A DNA stretch of 30,629 nucleotides from Flammeovirgaceae bacterium UBA976 (GTDB taxonomy: Bacteria; Bacteroidota; Bacteroidia; Cytophagales; Cyclobacteriaceae): contig DBBU01000017.1 in assembly GCA_002292365.1 (NCBI GenBank), positions 1 to 30,629 on the forward strand, read 5' to 3'. Of the stretch, positions 1 through 7,929 are shown in pieces. Position 1 is the stretch's first letter; each line of letters opens with the position of its first letter. A model generated the notes under the pieces. The model saw only the letters and a list, made by a program, of their open reading frames with translations, had not been told where the DNA came from and did not search any database. The position numbers and the translations under genes were made by a program.

Positions 1-51
1 AATATTAGATCCATAAATATGACAATATGTCATATTTATGGATCTAATATT
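1..51. repeat. Perfect 24-bp inverted repeat with 3-nt spacer
   Basis: Positions 1-24 and 28-51 are exact reverse complements around the spacer ATA. The centre of the palindrome is the site TGACA-ATA-TGTCA (20-32). The repeat begins at the very first base of the window, so the arms may extend further left. It may be a real cruciform or operator element. The left arm could also be a fold-back assembly or amplification artefact at a contig end. Confidence 0.85.
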
Positions 52-73
52 AACTTATAATGACAATATGTCA
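20..73. promoter_or_regulatory. Two copies of palindromic operator-like site TGACAATATGTCA upstream of hsp20
   Basis: The 13-bp palindrome TGACAATATGTCA occurs exactly at 20-32 and again at 61-73. The centres are 41 bp apart, close to four helical turns, which would place two bound dimers on the same face of the DNA. The second copy ends 64 bp before the Hsp20 start codon. Duplicated perfect palindromes at helical spacing in front of a stress gene suggest a regulator binding site. The regulator is unknown, and I did not find a clean TAnnTTTG box here. Confidence 0.5.
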
Positions 74-137
74 TAATAATACGGCTGTTAGTTAAAAAAA
101 ATAGAATGGCATAAATTCTGAAAAGGAATATTCAAAA

Positions 138-596
138 ATGTTAAACACAATAAATATTATAAAAATGGAAATATTAAAATACAATTCAGAAGTTTACAGC
201 CCTACTTCTTTCAATCATTTTATCAATCAGTTTTTTAATGATGAATTTTCTGGTGGTCGTTTGGTTAAAAAATTTACACCTAAGGTAGATATCGCAGAAA
301 CCGACAAATCATTTGAGGTCCAGCTACAGCTGCCTGGGATACCCAAAGATCAAATCGATATCGCCATAGAAAAAAATCAAATCATCGTAAGTGGCGAACG
401 TAACATTGAAAAGAACGAAGAAGGCAAAAAATTCAATAGCATTGAAAGTCATTTTGGTACATTCAGCAGATCATTCACTTTGCCTGAGGACATCAACAAA
501 GACAAAATTGAAGCACATCACATCCATGGGATCTTAACCATTAACATCCCCAAGGATGTGAAGAAAATGGTCAAGAAATCAATCGCAATCAATTAA
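138..596 (+). CDS. Small heat-shock protein, Hsp20/alpha-crystallin family
   Basis: This is an ATP-independent holdase chaperone that binds unfolding cytoplasmic proteins under stress. The 152-residue product has a short variable N-terminus, then an alpha-crystallin domain from about residue 47 to 140. The family signature is visible as an alanine at 126 followed by GIL at 131-133 in the last strands (…GILTINIPK). The C-terminal tail carries the oligomerisation motif IxI as I149-A-I151. The length is typical of the family. The start at 138 has an A/G-rich AAAAGGAA at 121-128. A second ATG at 165 would give a protein starting MEILKYN, which also resembles usual family starts, so the first nine residues are uncertain. 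The gene is monocistronic, bounded by a duplicated palindrome upstream and a strong terminator downstream, and is followed by the DegP protease. Confidence 0.93.
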   Translation: MLNTINIIKMEILKYNSEVYSPTSFNHFINQFFNDEFSGGRLVKKFTPKVDIAETDKSFEVQLQLPGIPKDQIDIAIEKNQIIVSGERNIEKNEEGKKFNSIESHFGTFSRSFTLPEDINKDKIEAHHIHGILTINIPKDVKKMVKKSIAIN

Positions 597-610
597 TGCA
601 AATTTACCAA

Positions 611-660
611 AGGGTCAAAACAGGTTTTCGAACTTGTTTTGACCCTATTTTTCGTTTTTT
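611..660 (+). terminator. Rho-independent terminator of hsp20
   Basis: A stem of about 16 bp (611-626 with 631-646, one G-U pair) closes on a TTCG tetraloop at 627-630. It is followed by a T-rich run (TTTTTCG then eight T). It lies 15 nt after the Hsp20 stop codon. Confidence 0.9.
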
Positions 661-738
661 TTGTTAAATCATGTTAAGGAAGGGATCATATGATTCATTT
701 TTTATATTGAGAGATTAAGATTACACATCATTAATTTT

Positions 739-746
739 TAAATTTG
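739..746 (+). promoter_or_regulatory. Putative -7 box (TAAATTTG) of the degP promoter
   Basis: TAAATTTG matches the Bacteroidota sigma-A -7 consensus TAnnTTTG exactly. It leaves 18 nt to the ATG at 765. No good -33 TTTG is seen at the usual 17-23 nt distance, so this rests on the -7 box alone. Confidence 0.5.
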
Positions 747-764
747 AAATAAACTTATAAAAAT

Positions 765-2252
765 ATGCCTAGAAAAAAATTTTTTTTTGCGATGGTAGCC
801 TCTTCCTTCATGGGAGGATTTTTGGCACTCGGTAGTTTTATGCTCATGCAGCCCAATCCAAAGTCTATCATAATTCCTGCCGTTAACGAAAAAACAGATC
901 GTCCTGCTGCCTTGGCCAGTTATCAGCTTGATACAACAGCTTTAGTAGTCCCAGAGGGTCTCAATTTTGTGACCGCTGCCAGAAAATCAACACCTGCGGT
1001 CGTTCACATCAGTACCAAAGTCGCAGCAAACTATAATATGGAACAAAATCCACTATACCATTTTTTTAGAGATTATTTGGAGGAGGAGGTTCCCAGAGAA
1101 AAAAGACAACGCTCCGGTTCAGGTTCGGGTGTTATTGTATCTTCTGATGGATATATTGTTACCAACAATCATGTCATTGATGGCGCCGAAGAGATTGATG
1201 TTTTGTTAAATGACAACCGTATCTTCAAAGCATCTGTGGTGGGCATTGATCCAACCACAGATTTAGCAGTCATAAAAATTGATCAAACCGAACTCATTGC
1301 CATGGAGTGGGGAGACTCAGATCTAATTAATATCGGAGAATGGGTACTTGCTGTGGGTAATCCTTATACCTTTAATAGCACCGTCACAGCAGGTATTGTC
1401 AGCGCAAAGGCCAGAAACATTGATATCCTTAGAAAAAATGCCAATGACTTAAGTATTGAATCCTTTATTCAAACAGATGCCGCCGTCAACCCTGGGAATA
1501 GCGGTGGTGCCCTAGTCAATTTAAAGGGGGAACTCGTGGGCATCAATACGGCGATCATGTCGCCAACAGGATCTTATGCGGGTTATTCCTTTGCCGTGCC
1601 CGTCAGTTTAGTCAAAAAGGTATATATTGATTTGGTAGAATATGGAACCGTACAACGCGCCTTATTGGGGATCAGGATTGGCGATGTGAACGCTAAATTG
1701 GCCGAGGAAGAAAGATTAGGGATCAATCGAGGCGTATATATTTCTTCGGTTGGAAATCAGTCCGCTGCTGATCTTGCGGGTTTAGAATCTGGAGATGTGA
1801 TCATCGCTGTGAATGAGAAACCTGTGAGTAACACCTCAGAATTGCAAGAGCAAGTAGCATTGAATCGTCCAGGAGATGAAGTTTGGATCAAATACATTCG
1901 CGATCAAAAAATACGCGACGTCTCAGTAGTATTGCAAAACAGCCTAGGTACCATGGAGGTGGTCAAGGCAATTAATCGCCTGACCTTAGAAGGTGCTTCT
2001 TTTGAGGATTTATCTGAAAAAGAACTTGATAAACTCAAGCTCAGTGGCGGCATTAGATTCAAAGAAATTGGGTCAGGGAAATGGAAAAATGCAGGCATTC
2101 AACCCGGCTTTATCATTACTATGATTGATAAAAGAGTCATCAAAAACATAGAAGAGTTAAAAATTTATTTGGATACTGTAAAAGGAGATGGCATCCTGAT
2201 CACAGGATACTATCCTAATGGCGAAAAAGTGTATTACGGCATTGCTTGGTAA
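765..2252 (+). CDS. degP: DegP/HtrA (Do-family) periplasmic serine endoprotease
   Basis: This protease degrades or refolds misfolded envelope proteins in the periplasm. A short basic N-terminus and a hydrophobic segment at residues 6-28 form a signal sequence or membrane anchor. The trypsin-like domain (about 65-280) shows the full catalytic triad: His136 (TNNHVIDG), Asp166 (DPTTDLAVI) and Ser246 (NPGNSGGAL). Two PDZ domains follow, about 295-390 and 410-495; the second is more divergent and ends the protein. The 495-residue length is normal for a two-PDZ Do protease. It stands alone between two terminators, directly after the Hsp20 gene, giving a local protein-quality-control pair. Whether it behaves as DegP, DegQ or a DegS-like sensor cannot be told from sequence; two PDZ domains favour DegP/DegQ. 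Confidence 0.95.
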   Translation: MPRKKFFFAMVASSFMGGFLALGSFMLMQPNPKSIIIPAVNEKTDRPAALASYQLDTTALVVPEGLNFVTAARKSTPAVVHISTKVAANYNMEQNPLYHFFRDYLEEEVPREKRQRSGSGSGVIVSSDGYIVTNNHVIDGAEEIDVLLNDNRIFKASVVGIDPTTDLAVIKIDQTELIAMEWGDSDLINIGEWVLAVGNPYTFNSTVTAGIVSAKARNIDILRKNANDLSIESFIQTDAAVNPGNSGGALVNLKGELVGINTAIMSPTGSYAGYSFAVPVSLVKKVYIDLVEYGTVQRALLGIRIGDVNAKLAEEERLGINRGVYISSVGNQSAADLAGLESGDVIIAVNEKPVSNTSELQEQVALNRPGDEVWIKYIRDQKIRDVSVVLQNSLGTMEVVKAINRLTLEGASFEDLSEKELDKLKLSGGIRFKEIGSGKWKNAGIQPGFIITMIDKRVIKNIEELKIYLDTVKGDGILITGYYPNGEKVYYGIAW

Positions 2253-2272
2253 TTCGCTTCTCTAAAAAAACT

Positions 2273-2304
2273 AAATCCGATTCTAATTAGAATCGGATTT
2301 TTTA
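2273..2304 (+). terminator. Rho-independent terminator of degP
   Basis: A perfect 12-bp stem (2273-2284 with 2289-2300) with AATT in the loop ends in a run of T at 2298-2303. The hairpin begins 20 nt after the degP stop codon. The whole element is palindromic. Confidence 0.88.
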
Positions 2305-2358
2305 TGTTCTAGACTAGAGATTCCTTTAATTTGTATACATATCTTAAACCCAAAAAAT

Positions 2359-3897
2359 ATGACCCTTATCAACACCTCCTTTCTCTCGGAACTGCAAATT
2401 GAAAAAGAAAATTACGGAGCGGCCATAGGCGCACAGTGGATTCCAACGCAAGGCACTTCTATCAACTCTGTTTCGCCTGTAGATGCAGCCGTCATCGGTA
2501 AGGTCAATTTAGCTACTGAAACAGATTACAATCAAGTGGTCACAGCCGCTCAAGATGCTTTTTCAACATGGAGACTAATCCCTGCCCCTCAACGTGGTGA
2601 AATTGTTCGTCAAATCGGGAATGCCTTAAGAGAACAAAAAGAAGCTCTGGGTAAATTGGTTTCTTATGAAATGGGTAAGTCACTTCAAGAGGGTTTAGGT
2701 GAGGTACAAGAAATGATAGACATCTGTGACTTTGCCGTTGGATTGTCTCGCCAACTCTATGGCTTGACCATTCATTCCGAACGACCCGCACACAGAATGT
2801 ATGAACAATGGCATCCTTTGGGAGTCGTAGGTATTATTTCAGCCTTTAATTTTCCGGTAGCTGTTTGGGCCTGGAACAGCATGCTGGCCTGGGTTTGTGG
2901 AGATGTTTGCGTTTGGAAGCCCTCAGAAAAAGTGCCTTTAACAGCCATTGCTTGTCAAAAAATAGTACAAAAAATATTCGAAGTCAATGAAGTTCCTGCA
3001 GGTACCTGTGGCTTGGTCATCGGCGACGCCATCATTGGCAAAGCCATGGCTGAAGATCCTCGCATCGCATTGATTTCAGCCACAGGGTCCACCAGGATGG
3101 GAAAATCTGTAGCCACTGCTGTGGGTGCTCGATTGGGAAAATCAATTTTAGAACTGGGAGGTAATAATGCCATCATCATCACCGAAAACGCAGACCTTGA
3201 AATCGCCATTCCTGGTGCTGTTTTTGGTGCTGTCGGTACCGCAGGACAACGATGTACCTCCACCCGAAGACTACTCATCCATGAGAGTCAATTTGAAGCT
3301 ATGAAATCTAAATTAATCCATGCTTATCAACAAATTACTATTGGTAATCCCCTTGATGAACAATACCACATGGGCCCAATCATAGATCAAGATGCAGTAA
3401 AAGCTTATGAAACCGCACGCATGAAGATCGCTGCCGAAGGTGGGAAAGTTGTGGTAGAAGGCGGTGTATTGACCGGTACTGGTTATGAATCAGGCTGCTA
3501 TGTAAAACCCTGTATTTATGAGATGGCGCCACATCATCAAATGGTCCGTGAAGAAACCTTTGCTCCTATCTTGTATTTAACTAAATACAAAAATCTAGAT
3601 GAGGCCATTCAAATTCAAAATAATGTGCCTCAAGGCCTATCGTCCGCGATCATGACCAATAATTTACGTGAATCTGAACTTTTTTTGTCTCATGCAGGCT
3701 CAGATTGTGGGATCGCCAATGTAAACATTGGTACTTCGGGTGCAGAAATAGGAGGGGCCTTTGGCGGTGAAAAAGAAACCGGTGGAGGAAGAGAGTCCGG
3801 TTCTGATGCTTGGAAAGCCTACATGCGAAGGCAAACCAATACAATTAATTATTCAAAAGAACTTCCCTTGGCACAAGGAATTAAATTTGACTTTTAA
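2359..3897 (+). CDS. amaB: ALDH7-family aldehyde dehydrogenase (probable aminoadipate-semialdehyde / piperideine-6-carboxylate dehydrogenase)
   Basis: This NAD(P)-dependent dehydrogenase probably oxidises alpha-aminoadipate semialdehyde (in equilibrium with piperideine-6-carboxylate) to alpha-aminoadipate in lysine catabolism. The 512-residue product covers the whole ALDH fold. The catalytic cysteine is C299 (GTAGQRCTSTRR), the general base is E265 (ILELGGNN), and N164 (SAFNFPVAVW) and K187 (VWKPSE) sit at the usual active-site and cofactor positions. The sequence pattern (WHPLGVVGIISAFNFPVAVW, FGGEKETGGGRESGSDAWK) resembles the ALDH7/antiquitin class rather than PruA, which is encoded separately at 13831-15462. 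The substrate is inferred from class, not visible directly. A Gre-like gene follows after 5 nt, so the two are probably cotranscribed. No other lysine-degradation gene is in the window. Confidence 0.88.
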   Translation: MTLINTSFLSELQIEKENYGAAIGAQWIPTQGTSINSVSPVDAAVIGKVNLATETDYNQVVTAAQDAFSTWRLIPAPQRGEIVRQIGNALREQKEALGKLVSYEMGKSLQEGLGEVQEMIDICDFAVGLSRQLYGLTIHSERPAHRMYEQWHPLGVVGIISAFNFPVAVWAWNSMLAWVCGDVCVWKPSEKVPLTAIACQKIVQKIFEVNEVPAGTCGLVIGDAIIGKAMAEDPRIALISATGSTRMGKSVATAVGARLGKSILELGGNNAIIITENADLEIAIPGAVFGAVGTAGQRCTSTRRLLIHESQFEAMKSKLIHAYQQITIGNPLDEQYHMGPIIDQDAVKAYETARMKIAAEGGKVVVEGGVLTGTGYESGCYVKPCIYEMAPHHQMVREETFAPILYLTKYKNLDEAIQIQNNVPQGLSSAIMTNNLRESELFLSHAGSDCGIANVNIGTSGAEIGGAFGGEKETGGGRESGSDAWKAYMRRQTNTINYSKELPLAQGIKFDF

Positions 3898-3902
3898 TTA
3901 GG

Positions 3903-4361
3903 ATGGACGGAGCCGAGCTAAAATTGAAAGTCCATCAAAAATGCTTATATCTCGCTTTAACAAAAATTGAAAGATTAAAATCAGAATTGATGGCTCTTCA
4001 AAAGGCGTCAAATGAAGACACCAAAAGTTCAGCAGGAGACAAATATGAAACTGGACGCTCCATGATTGTACTTGAAAAAGAAAAGTTAGGCGTTCAACTC
4101 ATTGAAGCCCATAAGCTAAAAAAAGCTTTGGACTTGATCGACCTTGGTAAATCCATCAATAAAGTAGGCCTCGGAGCCTTGGTCAAAGAATCAAATAATT
4201 TTTATTATTTCTGTGCCAACTTTGGGGGCCTGGACATTGCCGATATAAAAGTTTTTGCTCTTTCGACCTTATCTCCCATCGGTCAAGCCATGTTGGGTAA
4301 AACGCCAGGGAGCTCATATACATTTAGAGGTACTCAATACCTTATAGAAACGGTTCATTAA
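3903..4361 (+). CDS. GreA/GreB-like transcription-factor homologue with coiled-coil N-terminus and FKBP-like C-terminal domain
   Basis: The 152-residue product has the size and layout of a Gre factor. A long helical N-terminal half (about 5-80) contains a break with the sequence GDKYET. There D46 and E49 repeat the D-x-x-E spacing of the acidic coiled-coil tip of GreA (D41/E44, motif GDLKENAEY). The C-terminal half (about 85-150) resembles the Gre C-terminal domain, with SPIGQAMLGK matching the conserved SPIA-x-x-L-x-GK stretch. Gre factors enter the RNA polymerase secondary channel and stimulate transcript cleavage. A similar action is inferred here, not shown. It starts 5 nt after the ALDH7 gene, suggesting one operon. 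From memory, Bacteroidota relatives are often labelled 3-oxoacyl-ACP synthase, which this sequence does not support. Confidence 0.75.
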   Translation: MDGAELKLKVHQKCLYLALTKIERLKSELMALQKASNEDTKSSAGDKYETGRSMIVLEKEKLGVQLIEAHKLKKALDLIDLGKSINKVGLGALVKESNNFYYFCANFGGLDIADIKVFALSTLSPIGQAMLGKTPGSSYTFRGTQYLIETVH

Positions 4362-4435
4362 CGGCAGCGCTAAAAATTATAGATTATAAATAATCCATGT
4401 ATTTTTAACAAACAAGAACTGCTTAATTATTGATT

Positions 4436-4831
4436 ATGAATCCTATTGAGCCGCATTCAAACAAAATAACCCCTCAAACAATAAAATTGGCAGTATATGG
4501 CACCCTGAGAAAAGGCTATGGCAATTATTATCATTTTCTACAAAAATCATCCTTCTTAGGCACTTATACGACACAAAAAAAATATCGTTTAATTATTTCC
4601 GATTATCCCTGCATCCTTCCCTATAACGGTGAAGGACACCACATCGTGGTTGATGTATTCGAAATAAATCAGCAAACCCTTCTTGAGATCGATCAATTTG
4701 AAAACTACCCTATTGACCACGAACGCCATCAGATTGCACTTCATACAGGTACTATTGCCTGGATATATACCAGAGATATCCCCGACAACGGCATCCATTT
4801 CAAAGAGTATTTAGAAAGAGGAAAGGCCTAA
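4436..4831 (+). CDS. Gamma-glutamylcyclotransferase-like (AIG2/GGCT) family protein
   Basis: This is a small 131-residue protein of the GGCT-like fold. The family hallmark YGTLRKG lies at residues 20-26, where the backbone binds the glutamyl group. The downstream acidic segment LLEIDQFENYP supplies the likely general-acid glutamate, and a final strand (IAWIYTRD) closes the barrel. Family members cyclise gamma-glutamyl amines or dipeptides to 5-oxoproline; the true substrate is unknown. I chose the ATG at 4436 rather than the TTG two codons upstream. It stands alone, 74 nt after the Gre-like gene, with no clear promoter or terminator. Confidence 0.8.
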   Translation: MNPIEPHSNKITPQTIKLAVYGTLRKGYGNYYHFLQKSSFLGTYTTQKKYRLIISDYPCILPYNGEGHHIVVDVFEINQQTLLEIDQFENYPIDHERHQIALHTGTIAWIYTRDIPDNGIHFKEYLERGKA

Positions 4832-5013
4832 TCTAAAAAATTTTCAATACCTTTCGATCTTATTTATTGAGTTTCTATATCAAAAGAAGAATATATTATT
4901 CTTTAAGCCTACTGAGGGCAAGTAAATCTAATGAGAAAAGGTACATTTATGTAGATAAGACTACAAATAAGAACTTATATAATCATTGAATAAACCACTA
5001 AAATAACCACGCT

Positions 5014-5736
5014 ATGAGACTTCTAATCCTATTTTTATTGTTTTCAACCTCTTTGATAGCACAGGAAACCATGATCTATGAAAACATAATCCTGACCCCC
5101 AATAAAAAATTAGAGGGTAAATTAATCTCAGGTGTAAAATTACATAATGCAAAATATCATACGGGAGGCAAAAGCGCAGCCAGTCTCTACAGTATCTTGA
5201 CGGGACCCAATTCCGGAAAGTTTGTTTGGTTAGATGGACCTATGACCTATGCCGATTTAGATCAAAAACCTGATGCCGCACACATGGCAGACTGGGGTAA
5301 AAATATTCAAAGCTACATCACCGATGAAAAGATTAAACATGCAAAACTTCACTGGGAGGCCAGTTATACGCCAGCAGAATTCGGCAGTTCGGATTATCTT
5401 TTGATCAGAACCTTCAAATTGAACAATAAAGCCAATGGTATGGCAAAAGTACTGGAGGCCATCACCAAAATTAAAGAAGTATTGGTCGCCACAAATGCAC
5501 CCATAGTACGTCGGGTATATGTCAGCCCTTTCCGCTCTGAAAATGGAGAAGATATCTCATTGGTCTATCCTTTTAAATCATTTACGCGATTTGAAAAAAG
5601 CAATGGCCTACCTGAAAATTTTGCTGCCAGTTATGAAGAAATCAATGGTTTGGGTAGCTGGGGAAGAGATATCGCAGAGGTACTTGAAACCTACACCAAC
5701 GGTAGATACGATGAGATAAGGATACTTCAAAAATAA
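5014..5736 (+). CDS. Secreted protein of unknown function, first of a paralogous cluster (two-repeat alpha/beta-barrel-like)
   Basis: I do not recognise a named family. The 240-residue product begins with a clear signal peptide (MRLLILFLLFSTSLIAQ, cleavage after about 16) and has no further membrane segment, so it is probably periplasmic or surface-exposed. The mature part looks like two similar halves, about 20-115 and 125-235. Each has a beta strand, a helix and further strands, as in dimeric alpha/beta-barrel (ferredoxin-like, NIPSNAP/ABM-type) proteins. The C-terminal stretch INGLGSWGRDI recurs as VNGLGDWPLTN in the decayed gene at 9198-9940, which ties it to that group. Similarity to the genes at 6005 and 8373 is weaker and rests on size, signal peptide and layout. 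No enzyme motif is visible. Confidence 0.7.
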   Translation: MRLLILFLLFSTSLIAQETMIYENIILTPNKKLEGKLISGVKLHNAKYHTGGKSAASLYSILTGPNSGKFVWLDGPMTYADLDQKPDAAHMADWGKNIQSYITDEKIKHAKLHWEASYTPAEFGSSDYLLIRTFKLNNKANGMAKVLEAITKIKEVLVATNAPIVRRVYVSPFRSENGEDISLVYPFKSFTRFEKSNGLPENFAASYEEINGLGSWGRDIAEVLETYTNGRYDEIRILQK

Positions 5737-5886
5737 TGGGTCTGAGTATCTGATTGAACTCAAGAATTCAGTTCAAACCAGTCAATATTTATATGAAAAG
5801 TTGACGATCAAGTCCCCGTTTTTATGCTGATGGGCATATGAAAAAGAGCCAGACATTATCCCAAATAAATCTTTGAAAAGACTTCT

Positions 5887-5909
5887 TGAATCCTTGTATT
5901 AAGGATTCA
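5887..5909. repeat. 9-bp perfect inverted repeat in intergenic region
   Basis: TGAATCCTT and AAGGATTCA flank a 5-nt loop (GTATT). The element lies between the first two secreted paralogues. No T run follows, so a terminator is unlikely. It may be an operator or chance. The rest of the 268-nt gap holds nothing I can identify. Confidence 0.4.
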
Positions 5910-6004
5910 TTTATAAAGCCCTTATTCGACATACGTTCATTTTTTGCTGAAACTTTTGATCGATTCCAAAGGATGTAATATATTAGAACCAAAAGATTCT
6001 TTCA

Positions 6005-6748
6005 ATGAAATATTTAATACTTACTTTATCCATCTGCTTCTGCCTAAATGTATGGGGACAAGATAATAACATGTACCTGAGACTTACCTTCATCAAAGCC
6101 AAAGAAGGAAGTAATTATCGTGAAAATCTAACACAAAAATTTGCACGCCTTCACAAGCAACGCATTGAAGATGGAATCATCAATGGTTGGGATTTATGGC
6201 AAGTCGTCAACTCTCGACAAACACCTTTCAGCCATGTCATTGTAACCTTGGTGGAGCTGTCTAAGATGGACAGTCTTTATTTGGGCGTAAATATGCAAAA
6301 AGTTTTCCCTGATATGACCGATGGGGATCTTGAAAACTTCTACGAAGAGAATATTAAAAGTCGAGATATTATTGGGGATTATATCATTACCTCTATTAAA
6401 AATATTTCAAATACCAATAGTAGCCCTGATGAATTTATGGTGATGAATTTCATGAAGGTTAAGGAAGGCAAATTCAAGACTTTCGAAAACATGGAAATAG
6501 ATTTAGCCACGGCAGTCATGCCTAATGAAAAATTCAGAACGGGTTGGACTTTACAAAAAAGAATTGATAAGTATGGTACTGACTTGTATTGGAATTACCT
6601 AACCGTAGATTGGTATGCCAAATATTCGGATTACATCAAAGCATCATCAATGCCTGCCGTCGACGCAGATAAGAATTATCAATCCATGATGGGTATCAGG
6701 GACCTCCGAGATCGAGCCGTTCTCCGAAAAATAATGTCTGTAAGGTGA
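6005..6748 (+). CDS. Secreted protein of unknown function, paralogue cluster member
   Basis: The 247-residue product has a signal peptide (MKYLILTLSICFCLNVWGQ) and no other hydrophobic span. The mature protein appears to be an internal duplication. Segment 1 starts MYLRLTFIKAKEG near residue 24 and segment 2 starts EFMVMNFMKVKEG near residue 144. Both are a strand with the pattern (I/V)K-x-KEG leading into a helix. This is the layout of two fused ferredoxin-like (dimeric alpha/beta-barrel) domains. A W-rich strand (GWDLWQVV; GWTLQKRI) follows each helix. It shares size, export signal and design with the genes at 5014, 8373 and the pseudogene at 9198. No catalytic residues can be assigned. A surface or stress-related binding role is possible, but nothing in the sequence fixes it. 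Confidence 0.75.
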   Translation: MKYLILTLSICFCLNVWGQDNNMYLRLTFIKAKEGSNYRENLTQKFARLHKQRIEDGIINGWDLWQVVNSRQTPFSHVIVTLVELSKMDSLYLGVNMQKVFPDMTDGDLENFYEENIKSRDIIGDYIITSIKNISNTNSSPDEFMVMNFMKVKEGKFKTFENMEIDLATAVMPNEKFRTGWTLQKRIDKYGTDLYWNYLTVDWYAKYSDYIKASSMPAVDADKNYQSMMGIRDLRDRAVLRKIMSVR

Positions 6749-6888
6749 CTATAAAAGAAATTTAACTAATAAAATGGTACTCAAGCTTTAAGTCAAGAAC
6801 TTATTTGATTTATTTCAACTGGGCATCCTTAGTTCAAAGGTTACTCACCCCTTAGATAAAATAATATCACACCCCTCACAAAAAAGTG

Positions 6889-7929
6889 TTACTTCTTTTG
6901 TAAAAAATCAAAATCAACCACCCAATAAATAATTTCAATCTCGTTCTGCTTATATGTCAAAATTGAATCTAATAAAGCGATAGCTCCTTCCACACTTGCT
7001 TTATGTTCATCTAGCTGAGCTGTGATTTGATTAAAATTTTCAAGTCTTCGAAAAACATTGTGATTCAAATAATAATCCTTTTGAATATATTCTCTATTAT
7101 CCTTCCAAAAATAATTATACTGAGTTTTAACGTCACCTAACTCCTCTACCCAACGATCAGATACTCGTTCCACAAAACCATCAACAATTGCTTGATCTCT
7201 CGCGTAGGCATTTTCCTTGATATAAAATAATGTGCTTCCAGAATAAATTTGAGTCAGTTTATGCTCCAAAGTATCATCAAGAAATCGAAATGTCCCATCA
7301 AGCTGCACCGACTCATAGGTCACTTTAGGGGGATCATAGGGCATGGCTTGCTCATAATAACTCAGTGGCGCAAATGAAAAAGCTTCATCCCCTTCTCCCA
7401 TTACGTCCAAAAAGACAGAATCACTGTTCTCATCCCAACGGTCATATTGCCGCTGAAAAAGAGCGTTAAACCATGCCACACCCTCAATGTATTCATCTGT
7501 GTAAATAAGAATATCCTGTAATTCAACTTTCAATTTCTTCATGTTATTGATATTGTCAGCACGGTGATTACTGTCCTCTCTTTTTTGATCCACCGCCAAT
7601 GATAAAAACACACCAAAAAAAATGGCCATAAACTCAATGAACATTTTTTTTGCCCGGTCAAAGAAATCTCGAAAACTAAACTTATCGCCGATGGTGAAGA
7701 GTTTAAGAAACCAATTCAGCTCCTTTACCGGTATTTCATCCTCATCGTCTTCTTTCTTAGTCAATAAAGCTGAGTAAGCTGCCTTCACTTTAGCAAACTT
7801 CTCTACAAAAAAGGTCTCATTATTGTTGGCAACAGGATCCAACTCTTTACTTAACCGCTCATAAGCTTCTTGAATCTCTTCCTGAGAAGCTCCTTTCTTA
7901 AGTCCAAGGGTTTTATACTTCGCTTTCAT
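6889..7929 (-). CDS. Membrane protein with degenerate J-domain and DUF6090-like region
   Basis: The 346-residue product starts with a J-domain-like segment (residues 4-58, YKTLGLKKGASQEEIQEAYE). The obligatory HPD motif that stimulates DnaK is replaced by L30-D31-P32, so normal cochaperone activity is unlikely. A charged linker (DDEDE) and one hydrophobic segment at about 97-113 (FIEFMAIFFGVFLSLAV) follow. The rest is a long, mostly helical soluble part. The segment-plus-helix region resembles DUF6090-type Bacteroidota membrane proteins from memory, which I could not check. I use the ATG at 7929 rather than a TTG three codons upstream. The gene is opposite in orientation to the secreted paralogues on both sides and interrupts their row. 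Function is unknown. Confidence 0.75.
   Translation of the reverse strand: MKAKYKTLGLKKGASQEEIQEAYERLSKELDPVANNNETFFVEKFAKVKAAYSALLTKKEDDEDEIPVKELNWFLKLFTIGDKFSFRDFFDRAKKMFIEFMAIFFGVFLSLAVDQKREDSNHRADNINNMKKLKVELQDILIYTDEYIEGVAWFNALFQRQYDRWDENSDSVFLDVMGEGDEAFSFAPLSYYEQAMPYDPPKVTYESVQLDGTFRFLDDTLEHKLTQIYSGSTLFYIKENAYARDQAIVDGFVERVSDRWVEELGDVKTQYNYFWKDNREYIQKDYYLNHNVFRRLENFNQITAQLDEHKASVEGAIALLDSILTYKQNEIEIIYWVVDFDFLQKK

Noticed and set aside
500..510. A transposon, prophage or CRISPR array anywhere in the window
   Set aside because: No transposase, integrase, phage or Cas gene and no regularly spaced repeats were found on either strand; the coordinates here are only a placeholder for the whole window.
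2955..3278. Antisense 107-codon frame inside the ALDH7 gene
   Set aside because: It is the mirror of a well-conserved coding region and has no recognisable protein features.
4883..4904. Imperfect A/T-rich palindrome upstream of the 5014 gene
   Set aside because: It has one mismatch in 11-bp arms and low complexity; this is expected often by chance in A/T-rich spacers.
5519..5719. 66-codon frame within the 5014 gene
   Set aside because: It is a shifted frame of the secreted paralogue, without its own promoter or protein character.
5754..5776. TTGAACT…AGTTCAA inverted repeat as terminator
   Set aside because: The 7-bp stem has no T run after it, so it does not meet terminator criteria.
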